The translations under genes were made by a program, and so were the position numbers. The notes beneath the pieces are model-generated. The model worked only from the letters and a program-made list of their open reading frames with translations, was not told the DNA's origin and did not search any database. From assembly GCA_027005175.1 (NCBI GenBank), contig JALTMC010000151.1:687-7141 (forward strand): a stretch of 6,455 nt of DNA, given 5' to 3'. The stretch's first letter is position 1, and each line of letters begins with the position of its first letter. Of this stretch, positions 1-5,911 are shown in pieces. Source of the stretch: Myxococcales bacterium. GTDB taxonomy: Bacteria > Myxococcota_C > UBA6777.

Positions 1-1
1 T

Positions 2-493
2 TCTCTCTTAATCGCCAATGTTTACTTTCCCAACGGAAGTGGGAAAAATCGGGACAACAGTCGAGTCCCTTACAAACTCGATTTCTATCGAAGATTGTTT
101 GCGATGCTGGAAGTTGAGATGCTTGCAGGGAGACCTATCCTTGTTTTGGGTGACTTTAATACGGCACATGAAGAAATCGATCTGGCTCGCCCCAAGCAAA
201 ATCAAAAGACATCTGGATTTTTACCCGAAGAGCGAGCCGAGTTTACTCGGTGGCTAGAGGCGGGTTGGCTCGATACTTTTCGCTTTGAGCATCCTGGTGA
301 AGCGGGTCACTACACATGGTGGCGGCAATGGGGGAACGCCCGACTTAAGAATGTGGGTTGGAGGATTGACTATATCCTCGCCTCCCCGGGTGCTGTACCC
401 TACGTAAAAAAAGCATTCATTTTAAAAGACGACATGGGCTCCGACCATTGTCCGATTGGGATCAAACTCGACCCTGAAATATGCCAAGTTTGA
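2..493 (+). CDS. xth: Exonuclease III family AP endonuclease, 5'-truncated by window edge
   Basis: The frame is open from position 2 to a TGA at 491-493, giving 163 residues; about 90-100 N-terminal residues lie outside the window (family members are usually 250-270 aa). The family cleaves DNA 5' of abasic sites and can remove 3' blocking groups or nucleotides in base excision repair, in the cytoplasm with Mg2+. Visible family motifs, numbered from the first codon in the window: NVYFPNG at about 6-12, YKLDFY at 24-29, the catalytic LGDFN with D51 and N53, the arginine-rich segment EIDLARPKQN at about 58-67, GFLPEER at about 72-78, YTWW at about 104-107, NVGWRIDY with D123, and the terminal GSDHCP with D148 and H149. 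The Glu-containing metal site of the N-terminal half is outside the window. It converges with the histidine kinase gene, 231 bp away. The family is clear; the choice between xthA-like and exoA-like names is not. Confidence 0.95.
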   Translation, partial: SLLIANVYFPNGSGKNRDNSRVPYKLDFYRRLFAMLEVEMLAGRPILVLGDFNTAHEEIDLARPKQNQKTSGFLPEERAEFTRWLEAGWLDTFRFEHPGEAGHYTWWRQWGNARLKNVGWRIDYILASPGAVPYVKKAFILKDDMGSDHCPIGIKLDPEICQV

Positions 494-505
494 CACCACT
501 CCCCT

Positions 506-541
506 CTCGCACCGAGCGTCCTCCCTGACTATTTGGGGACA
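506..541. repeat. Diverged relative of the downstream 46-bp repeat
   Basis: This 36-bp stretch aligns without gaps to 579-614, with 31 of 36 positions identical by hand comparison. It shares the CTCGCACCGA start and the GGGGACA end. It lies 12 bp after the xth stop codon. The shared part covers the beginning of the 46-bp repeat plus 8 bp in front of it, so it looks like an older copy of the same element. No function is apparent. Confidence 0.75.
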
Positions 542-549
542 CCATTGAG

Positions 550-581
550 GACTCATAATTTTGGCTGTGAGCTTATGACTC
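550..581. repeat. Imperfect inverted repeat between the repeat copies
   Basis: GACTCATAA at 550-558 faces TTATGACTC at 573-581. TCATAA/TTATGA pair perfectly (6 bp); beyond a C-C mismatch two further bases pair. The loop is 14 nt. There is no T-run on either side, so it is not a standard rho-independent terminator. It fills the space between the diverged copy and the intact 46-bp copies. Confidence 0.5.
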
Positions 582-586
582 GCACC

Positions 587-678
587 GAACGTTCTCCCCG
601 CCTATTGGGGGACAGATGTCACACGGCGTCCAGAACGTTCTCCCCGCCTATTGGGGGACAGATGTCACACGGCGTCCA
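587..678. repeat. Perfect tandem duplication of a 46-bp unit with internal hairpin
   Basis: Two identical 46-bp copies abut at 587-632 and 633-678. Each starts with the 8-bp palindrome GAACGTTC, followed by a hairpin with arms TCCCC and GGGGA around an 8-nt loop, then an unpaired tail ending in GGCGTCCA. The array lies between the convergent 3' ends of xth and the histidine kinase gene. The hairpins are G/C-rich and could slow polymerase from either side, but no T-run follows them, so a classical terminator is not supported. An intergenic dispersed repeat or mobile-element remnant is possible. Confidence 0.95.
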
Positions 679-724
679 ACAAGCCCCTAAGAAAAAGTGC
701 TTCGCTGTTCTTGTGGGATTTGCT

Positions 725-3088
725 CTACGGAGAGGCAGATATCCAATGTTGCAAGATCTCCTGAAGAGTTTCGAGGTTTACGGGTTTTGGGAGATAGTCA
801 TCCATACCTGCCGACAAGCAACGCTCTCGCTGTCCACGAAGTGCCTCTGCCGTCATGGCGATGATCGGCGTGTGTGATGTTGTCTCACTCTCCGTCGCTC
901 TAATTTGACGCGAAGTTTCGTAGCCATCCATCACAGGCATCTGGCAGTCCATCAAAATCGCATCATAAGACTTCTTTTGAAGATGCTGGAGAGCGATCTT
1001 CCCATGTTCAGCAACATCCGCTTCGTAACCCAGGCGTTGGAGCATCCAACAAGCGACCTTTTGATTGACAGGGTTGTCTTCGACGACAAGCACACACCCT
1101 AAAGATTGCGTAGGAATTTTTTTCTTTTGGGAAGTCTTCACCTTCACAGCTTCTTTCGGAAGCTCTGTGGGTGTCGCACTCTCCAACGAAAGACCATCGT
1201 TTTCCAAAAAAACGTGAAAACGGAACCGGCTCCCTTGACCAAGCTCACTTTCAACATCAATACTTCCACCCATCAAAGTGACCAGACGTTGCGTAATCGC
1301 AAGTCCTAGGCCCGTTCCCATGGTTGGTTGTGAAGCTGTTCGATGAGCCTGGTAAAAAGGATCAAAGATCGTAGCAACCTGTTCAGGAGCGATCCCTATC
1401 CCTGTATCATGAACCTCAAACTGGACGTGTTCTAATCCGTCCGTATGTTGCAACCGCTCCACAGTGACCAGGATTTCTCCCGCTTCTGTAAACTTAATCG
1501 CGTTAGCAAGCAGATTGGTGAGAATTTGTCGCAAGCGTCCGACATCACCACGCACCTGATCATGGAGACCCGACTCCATAGAGAGAGCGAGTTTCAGACC
1601 TTTTGTTCGGACACGTTCAGCAAACAGGTCAAAGACGTCCTCAATCAGCTGGCGCAGAGAAAAAGACATACTCTCTATCTCTAGTTTGCCAGCATCGATT
1701 TTTGAGAAATCAAGGATGTCATTCAACAGAGATTGAAGCGATTGGGCGGCACCTTGTAAAGTGTCCAGGTATTCGTATTGTCCTCCAAGAGCACCCGATT
1801 CGAGCAACAAGCTGGTGACACCCACCACTGCATTCATGGGGGTGCGAATTTCGTGACTCATCATGGCAAGAAACTCGGTCTTGGCTTTGTTTGCGGCTTC
1901 CGCTGCCGCCCGCGCCAGCTCGGCTTGCTCTGCCTGTTTTGCTGCCAACCGACGATCGGTGAGATCTTCACCTGAACTCAGCATCCCCATCACTCCACCC
2001 GAGGCATCGCGCAACAAGACATTGTGCCAAGAGATCGTACGCTCCTCGCCTTTCTGCGTCATCACAACATTTTCATAATGTTCAGCCGTGCCCAAACGCC
2101 CGAGACGCATCACGGTTTCGAATGCACTCCTGGTATTCTCTCGAATGTCTTCTGGTAAGAAGTGGGTAAACCAGTCTTTATTGAGGATCTCGGCTTCAGG
2201 ATAGCCTAGAACATTGCAGGCTTTGGCATTGGCCAATGTTACGATACCTTTGGAATCCAAAGCGATAAACATAACCCCTGCGAGATCCAGATACGATTGT
2301 GCCCTATCACGCTCTCGTCGCAGAGCTTCTTCTGCATAGCGACGCTTGCTAATATCTCTGGCAAAAGCGACAAGGCGACCGTCACTCAATGTATTCAGAC
2401 TGAGTTCAGCCACCACCAAAGAACCGTCTTTCCGGAGCAATCGACGCTCCGTACGGACAGAGTGCCCTCCTTTGAGAACGGACACATGCAAGGGGGTCCG
2501 TTTCATATCGGCAGGATGCATCACATCAGAGATGTGTTTTTGAAGAAGCTCTTCACGAGAGTAATTCAACATCGAGCAAGCAGCAGGATTGACATCGAGA
2601 TAGCGACCATCTACATCGCTGATAAAAATACCATCTTGTGCTTGCTCCATAAGTGGAGGCATTCTCTCCGCTTCACTCTTCCAGCCCGCTTTTTCTTCCA
2701 AGGAGCGAAGGCGGTGCAACGCTCTTGCAAGAAGCCAACGCAAACGAACATTGAGCTCTGTAACACTTGCAGATCCATTCAAAACTTCAGAGATCCCCAC
2801 CTGCGCCCAGGCATCCAGTTGACTCTCTTCCACTTGTTCGGCCCAAACCACCACAAGAGAAGGCTCACCCACAACGGCACTTCGCAAGAGACTCAAGAAC
2901 TCGCGCTCTTCCGCATCAACAGCAGGTGCAGACAGCGCAACAAGTCCAAAGTACTGCTCTTTGAGAGCACCCGCCGCCTCCTCATATGTCGAGCACCATT
3001 GAAGCGACACATGTTGACGCTCCCACCCACGACGAAACATCGCAATTGCTTTATGTTCTTCTGGTAACATGACTAAAATTTGCAGCAT
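725..3088 (-). CDS. Soluble hybrid sensor histidine kinase (pseudo-REC, PAS-PAS, HisKA, HATPase, REC)
   Basis: The 787-residue protein autophosphorylates on His and passes phosphate to its own C-terminal receiver. Domains by residue: 1-125 receiver-like fold lacking phospho-Asp; about 143-250 PAS 1, ending in the ARDISKRR exit motif; about 262-380 PAS 2, ending near GEDLTDRR; 381-404 Ala/Glu-rich coiled coil; 404-470 HisKA with MMSHEIRTPMN and phospho-acceptor H412; 515-630 HATPase with N-box N525/N529, G1 DTGIGI at 561-566, F-box FDPF and G2 GTGLGLA at 591-597; 664-783 receiver with E670/D671, phospho-acceptor D714 in LMDCQMPVMDG, T746 and K768. There is no signal peptide or membrane segment, so it is cytoplasmic. 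There is no HPt or DNA-binding output domain, so phosphate probably moves on to an HPt protein encoded elsewhere. The ATG at 3086-3088 is chosen because AAGGG lies 6 nt upstream. The stop is TAG. The signal bound by the PAS domains cannot be read from sequence. Confidence 0.96.
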   Translation of the reverse strand: MLQILVMLPEEHKAIAMFRRGWERQHVSLQWCSTYEEAAGALKEQYFGLVALSAPAVDAEEREFLSLLRSAVVGEPSLVVVWAEQVEESQLDAWAQVGISEVLNGSASVTELNVRLRWLLARALHRLRSLEEKAGWKSEAERMPPLMEQAQDGIFISDVDGRYLDVNPAACSMLNYSREELLQKHISDVMHPADMKRTPLHVSVLKGGHSVRTERRLLRKDGSLVVAELSLNTLSDGRLVAFARDISKRRYAEEALRRERDRAQSYLDLAGVMFIALDSKGIVTLANAKACNVLGYPEAEILNKDWFTHFLPEDIRENTRSAFETVMRLGRLGTAEHYENVVMTQKGEERTISWHNVLLRDASGGVMGMLSSGEDLTDRRLAAKQAEQAELARAAAEAANKAKTEFLAMMSHEIRTPMNAVVGVTSLLLESGALGGQYEYLDTLQGAAQSLQSLLNDILDFSKIDAGKLEIESMSFSLRQLIEDVFDLFAERVRTKGLKLALSMESGLHDQVRGDVGRLRQILTNLLANAIKFTEAGEILVTVERLQHTDGLEHVQFEVHDTGIGIAPEQVATIFDPFYQAHRTASQPTMGTGLGLAITQRLVTLMGGSIDVESELGQGSRFRFHVFLENDGLSLESATPTELPKEAVKVKTSQKKKIPTQSLGCVLVVEDNPVNQKVACWMLQRLGYEADVAEHGKIALQHLQKKSYDAILMDCQMPVMDGYETSRQIRATESETTSHTPIIAMTAEALRGQRERCLSAGMDDYLPKPVNLETLQEILQHWISASP

Positions 3089-3094
3089 CGTCTA

Positions 3095-3099
3095 CCCTT
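3095..3099 (-). promoter_or_regulatory. Ribosome binding site of the histidine kinase
   Basis: On the minus strand AAGGG lies 6 nt before the ATG at 3088. This is the only good Shine-Dalgarno match near the start, and it fixes the start codon. Confidence 0.7.
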
Positions 3100-3101
3100 A
3101 A

Positions 3102-3129
3102 AATATAGACAGAACCACTGAAAAGACAA
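3102..3129 (-). promoter_or_regulatory. Weak sigma70-like promoter candidate for the histidine kinase
   Basis: On the minus strand TTGTCT (3124-3129) and TATATT (3102-3107) are separated by 16 bp. The -10 match is good and the -35 fair. However, transcription would start at or inside the AAGGG ribosome binding site, which leaves almost no leader. Either the transcript is near-leaderless or, more likely, the true promoter is further upstream among the dyads. Confidence 0.25.
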
Positions 3130-3151
3130 ACAGTTGGACCGAGAGTATCGA

Positions 3152-3185
3152 ATCTCCAAAGGGAGATCTATCAGAATTTATCTGA
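3152..3185. repeat. Two adjacent small hairpins upstream of the histidine kinase
   Basis: The first is ATCTCC (3152-3157) facing GGAGAT (3162-3167) around a 4-nt loop. The second is TCAGA (3171-3175) facing TCTGA (3181-3185) around a 5-nt AT loop. They lie 64-97 bp upstream of the start codon and could be leader RNA structure or operator half-sites. Confidence 0.5.
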
Positions 3186-3192
3186 GTATGTC

Positions 3193-3218
3193 TGGGGACT
3201 CACTCTAGCATAGCCCCA
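3193..3218. repeat. Hairpin with 5-bp G/C arms
   Basis: TGGGG (3193-3197) pairs with CCCCA (3214-3218) across 16 nt. It lacks a T-run on either strand, so a terminator call for the upstream nucleoside kinase gene is not supported. Confidence 0.4.
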
Positions 3219-3224
3219 AACAAG

Positions 3225-3250
3225 GTACAATTTGCGTCAAGGCATTGTAC
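3225..3250. promoter_or_regulatory. 7-bp inverted repeat, possible operator
   Basis: GTACAAT (3225-3231) and ATTGTAC (3244-3250) form a perfect inverted repeat with a 12-bp spacer, so half-site centres are about 19 bp apart, near two helical turns. That geometry suits a dimeric regulator. It lies about 137-162 bp upstream of the histidine kinase start. No specific regulator family is recognised, and a transcript hairpin is the alternative. Confidence 0.4.
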
Positions 3251-3336
3251 AACAAATCTGGCCAAAATGATTCATGTTTTTCATCCGAAGCGAGAGCAAA
3301 GCCCAAGCTCCTACGAACAAGGACCCAATACGGCCC

Positions 3337-3378
3337 GAATGTGGCCTACTTATTTTGGAATGTGCCCTACTTGTTTTG
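3337..3378. repeat. 21-bp tandem repeat, two copies, 19 of 21 identical
   Basis: Copies at 3337-3357 and 3358-3378 both begin GAATGTG and end TTTTG. They differ only at the eighth base (G or C) and the sixteenth (A or G). The 21-bp period equals two turns of B-DNA, so paired protein-binding sites on one face of the helix are possible. A simple duplication is the other explanation. Confidence 0.85.
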
Positions 3379-3457
3379 AAATGAATGCCGGGATTTCCCG
3401 TATGATGTAGGCTGGGACTTACCGCTCGCAGCAAAAGACTTGGGCTCATTCTGGGTT

Positions 3458-3561
3458 ATACGAAGTCCACATGAACAGTGTAGAAAGAGGAACACTTCAG
3501 TCGATGGATGAGATGCAGTTACCCTGCTGTGCTATGTATGCTAATTACCCGGACTTCGTAT
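3458..3561. repeat. 11-bp perfect inverted repeat pair spanning 104 bp
   Basis: ATACGAAGTCC (3458-3468) is the exact reverse complement of GGACTTCGTAT (3551-3561). The spacer is 82 bp and contains no gene. The right arm includes the first base of the nucleoside kinase stop codon (TAA on the minus strand, 3561-3563), so the mRNA could fold into a long-looped hairpin directly after translation ends. It could also be the terminal repeats of a tiny non-autonomous element; no clear target-site duplication is visible. Confidence 0.75.
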
Positions 3562-5717
3562 TAGTATTCAAAGCCACTTCCGCCGATAAATTCACGCAAC
3601 AATGAATTGGGAGGAACGTGATCAGGATAGATGGTAACGAATTGTTCGAGCAATTGTCGCAAGCGAAAAGCTGTTGTAAACGCAGGGTCTGTGCGTGGGA
3701 CCTCTAAGAGGTAGCGATCTGCGAACACTTTGAGCACAGATGGCTCATAGATCAGAGAAGAGTCAAAAACAGTGTTTGCCTGTTCCAAGAAGGGGTAAAT
3801 AGAAGCCCGCTCGCCTCTTCGTACAGAGGTCCACCGGGTAATATTTTCGGCGGCATTGATGGCCCTGTTGTGTCGATCTCGAACAATCCGTCGCAGGAGT
3901 CGCAGATCAGAGACATGCAGTCGGCTTAAAGGATCAAAAGGCAAAGAACTCATAGGATTAACAAAGATACGATACACTTGTTCGGGCAAGCAACTGTTGG
4001 GAAGGATTTTGGGATTCATTCCATGAAGTCCTTCCAAGACCAAAACATTGTTTGGTTCCAACTGAAGCTGTGCCCCACCGTTGGGATCACTCGTACCCGT
4101 CACAAAGTCATAGCGAGCCAATGTGACTTCCTCTCCCGCCATCAACCGCTTCAAATGTCCGTGAAACAACCGCAAGTCAATGGCCTCAAGTGCTTCAAAG
4201 TCATACTCACCATTCTCATCTTTGACGGTTTTGACTCGGTCGACATAATAGTCATCCATGGAGATATCACAGGGTGATATACCATTGACCTGTAGCTGAA
4301 CATTCAACCGCTTAATAAAGGTACTCTTTCCCGCAGAGCTTGGACCCGCAATGGAGATCACTCGGATCTCAGGCCGGGCAGCGATCTGATCGGCGATCTG
4401 ACCGATCCGCTTCTCATGGAATCCTTCACTCACCCGGATGATCGTAGAAACATGACCGCTGACACAGCGCTGATTGAACTCTCCAACGCTTGGAACACGA
4501 AGCGTATCCAACCACTGACGCTGGGCATGCATCGTATGTTGATTGTTCAGCGCAGCGATATAGGGCACAGAGTGAGAGGGTGCCAGGGGCTTGGACTCTA
4601 GCTTGTTTGTCCCCCCAAGTGTGATAGTGTCTCGATCACCGAAGTACATCAAAAGTTGGTCTTCTTTGGTGGTGATCGAAAAACCACGTAGGAAAGACGT
4701 ATCGGGCACCATCGGCCCTCTATAGGGGACATAGACAGAACCACACGAAGCCAAGGTGACAACCCCACCTCTACCGTGTGAGAGGAGCGCGGCGGCATCC
4801 CCCCAACCTTGAGCCTGAAGAAGAACCATCGCTTCCTCCACAGGCCATTGTTCTGTTGTAAAAGTCAGAGAATCCCCGGCAATCTCCGCCATTTGAGCAG
4901 ACAGGAGCCGAGCCAACTCTTCAGAATCTCGATGTTCTATGCTGTCAATATCAATGACTTGGGCAAATCCCATCGGAGAGCCCAAAGAACAGATCAATGG
5001 AGGATCAAGCTGCAAGGCAGCCTCTAGCAACAAGAGCCCCAAACTTCTGCGGTAGATCCGAAAGCCCTCCCAATGTCCAATCGTCAGGGGAGACAAAACA
5101 GCATCGGAGACAATCGGTTGGTGCAAAGACACCGCTTTACGGTGCGATAAGGCCGCCACCACCAAACGCTCTTGATGTACGGTTGGCAACAACTCACGGA
5201 TCGGTGTCCCTGTCTTCACCCAATGGACATCTCCGTTAATCTGAACTTTGAGTTCCGTGCGACGAGGTAAATGATGCTTTCGCATCAAGATCTCCAAGCT
5301 GTCTGTCACAGAAGTCAACTGCGTGCGTAAATTGGCAAACATAGACCGCATAAAATGTAGTGCCAAACTTGGATAGTCCAACGTCAGACGCTCAAACTGC
5401 TCCGAAGTCAACTTAGCGAGCTTCATCGGTGTTAATGACAAAACTGTCGCTGCTCTCGGCTGATGCGTGAGAAGACTCAACTCACCAAAATGGAAATCCG
5501 GCTGCAAGTGCCCCAATCGAGCACCATTCCGAAGCACCTGCGCTTCCCCCTCAATGATAAGATACATGGAACGATCGGTGTTTCCTTCTCTTACAATCTT
5601 ATGCTGTGCAGGCACATTCAGATACTCAAAATAACTCGCACAAGTATGGATCTCATCCAACGGGATACTGCGCAACAGGGGATTGCTCGATAGGGAAAGA
5701 AAAGACTCAACCATCAC
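3561..5717 (-). CDS. Cyclic-nucleotide-binding / TGS / ThrRS-SAD / uridine-kinase-type nucleoside kinase fusion
   Basis: The 718-residue cytoplasmic protein combines a sensor and a kinase. Residues about 15-130 form a cyclic-nucleotide-binding domain with an intact phosphate-binding cassette: FGEL at 77-80 (E79) and PRAAT at 87-91 (R88), the residues that hold the ribose and cyclic phosphate in CAP-like proteins. Residues about 154-215 are TGS-like. About 216-400 resembles the threonyl-tRNA synthetase second additional domain as found in long nucleoside kinases (RIYRRSL at 220-226, YRGPMVPDT at 332-340); the tRNA synthetase HxxxH zinc motif is absent. About 410-718 is the uridine kinase/phosphoribulokinase-type P-loop domain: Walker A GPSSAGKS at 458-465, catalytic-type MDDYY at 487-491, DENGEYDFE at 500-508, LEGLHG at 561-566, SVRRGE at 631-636 and the family C-terminus LREFIGGS at 707-714. 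The family phosphorylates nucleosides using a nucleoside triphosphate; the exact substrate is not predictable. The N-terminal sensor adds about 150 residues to the usual length of about 550. Confidence 0.95.
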   Translation of the reverse strand: MMVESFLSLSSNPLLRSIPLDEIHTCASYFEYLNVPAQHKIVREGNTDRSMYLIIEGEAQVLRNGARLGHLQPDFHFGELSLLTHQPRAATVLSLTPMKLAKLTSEQFERLTLDYPSLALHFMRSMFANLRTQLTSVTDSLEILMRKHHLPRRTELKVQINGDVHWVKTGTPIRELLPTVHQERLVVAALSHRKAVSLHQPIVSDAVLSPLTIGHWEGFRIYRRSLGLLLLEAALQLDPPLICSLGSPMGFAQVIDIDSIEHRDSEELARLLSAQMAEIAGDSLTFTTEQWPVEEAMVLLQAQGWGDAAALLSHGRGGVVTLASCGSVYVPYRGPMVPDTSFLRGFSITTKEDQLLMYFGDRDTITLGGTNKLESKPLAPSHSVPYIAALNNQHTMHAQRQWLDTLRVPSVGEFNQRCVSGHVSTIIRVSEGFHEKRIGQIADQIAARPEIRVISIAGPSSAGKSTFIKRLNVQLQVNGISPCDISMDDYYVDRVKTVKDENGEYDFEALEAIDLRLFHGHLKRLMAGEEVTLARYDFVTGTSDPNGGAQLQLEPNNVLVLEGLHGMNPKILPNSCLPEQVYRIFVNPMSSLPFDPLSRLHVSDLRLLRRIVRDRHNRAINAAENITRWTSVRRGERASIYPFLEQANTVFDSSLIYEPSVLKVFADRYLLEVPRTDPAFTTAFRLRQLLEQFVTIYPDHVPPNSLLREFIGGSGFEY

Positions 5718-5724
5718 AGAAAGA

Positions 5725-5728
5725 CCTC
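5725..5728 (-). promoter_or_regulatory. Ribosome binding site of the nucleoside kinase fusion; decides between GTG and ATG start
   Basis: On the minus strand GAGG lies 7 nt before GTG (5717-5715) and 10 nt before the adjacent ATG (5714-5712). The spacing favours GTG, which adds one residue; ATG is the common codon but its spacing is slightly long. The two choices differ by a single amino acid, so the domain content does not change. Confidence 0.6.
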
Positions 5729-5851
5729 AGCTTCACTCAGTGTACTTGCTCATCGATACTTTTTTCTGACTCGCAGAATACCACGAAACCACTGTTCAAA
5801 ATAGCATGGGAGATGAGACATACGATATCTCTACATTTCCGTCTCTATTTA

Positions 5852-5860
5852 TGCTATATA
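5852..5860 (+). promoter_or_regulatory. Extended -10 promoter candidate for the 141-residue gene
   Basis: TG (5852-5853), one base, then TATATA (5855-5860) matches the extended -10 pattern TGnTATAAT. No good -35 box is seen 16-18 bp upstream, which is common for extended -10 promoters. Transcription would start near 5867, giving a leader of about 45 nt before the ATG at 5912. The start site would fall inside the palindrome at 5865-5878. Confidence 0.45.
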
Positions 5861-5864
5861 ACTG

Positions 5865-5878
5865 TGTTCTATAGAACA
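5865..5878. promoter_or_regulatory. Perfect 14-bp palindrome, candidate operator
   Basis: TGTTCTATAGAACA is fully self-complementary and sits 5-18 bp downstream of the extended -10 candidate, overlapping the predicted transcription start. This is a classic position for a repressor site. The GTTC-N4-GAAC arrangement is not the textbook LexA box of either Bacillus (GAAC-N4-GTTC) or E. coli (CTGT-N8-ACAG), so no regulator is assigned. It lies in the divergent gap and could also act on the nucleoside kinase gene, whose start is about 150 bp away. Confidence 0.45.
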
Positions 5879-5911
5879 TCTGGAGAAAGTAATTTTTTCT
5901 CTGAAAGTGAT

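Larger units (their letters stand above)
3089..3560. other. 472-bp non-coding gap between two minus-strand genes, rich in dyads and short repeats
   Basis: No convincing gene is present on either strand. The half next to the histidine kinase start has four successive dyads (3152-3250). The middle has a 21-bp near-identical tandem repeat (3337-3378) and the short palindrome CGGGATTTCCCG (3389-3400). The half next to the nucleoside kinase end is spanned by an 11-bp inverted repeat pair (3458-3561). No hairpin with a following T-run was found in either direction. The gap is long for an operon, so the histidine kinase probably has its own promoter here. Confidence 0.7.

Noticed and set aside
587-678. 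CRISPR array
   Set aside because: The two 46-bp copies abut directly with no spacer, and no cas gene is present in the window.
679-724. Rho-independent terminator for the histidine kinase
   Set aside because: The minus strand has a TTTTT run at about 691-695, but the preceding bases around AGCGAAGCACT form only a broken stem of scattered pairs, too weak to call.
2297-3067. Plus-strand open frame of 256 codons opposite the histidine kinase
   Set aside because: It is antisense to the pseudo-receiver and PAS regions of a well supported gene; its translation has no recognisable domain and is rich in Arg, His, Thr and Cys, as expected of a shadow frame.
3193-3218. Terminator of the nucleoside kinase gene
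   Set aside because: The TGGGG/CCCCA hairpin is over 340 bp past the stop codon and has no T-run in either direction.
3237-3449. 70-codon minus-strand open frame in the intergenic gap
   Set aside because: It has no ribosome binding site, its composition is rich in Ser, His and Arg like random sequence, and it runs through the tandem repeat and palindrome. More likely non-coding.
5865-5878. LexA (SOS) box
   Set aside because: The half-sites are in the opposite order to the Bacillus consensus and do not fit the E. coli consensus, and the downstream gene has no recognisable SOS function.
5606-5911. N-terminal extension of the 141-residue protein up to 5606 or 5813
   Set aside because: The upstream part is antisense to the nucleoside kinase start, its starts lack a spaced ribosome binding site, and the extended -10 and palindrome lie within the extension. 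The ATG at 5912 is preferred.
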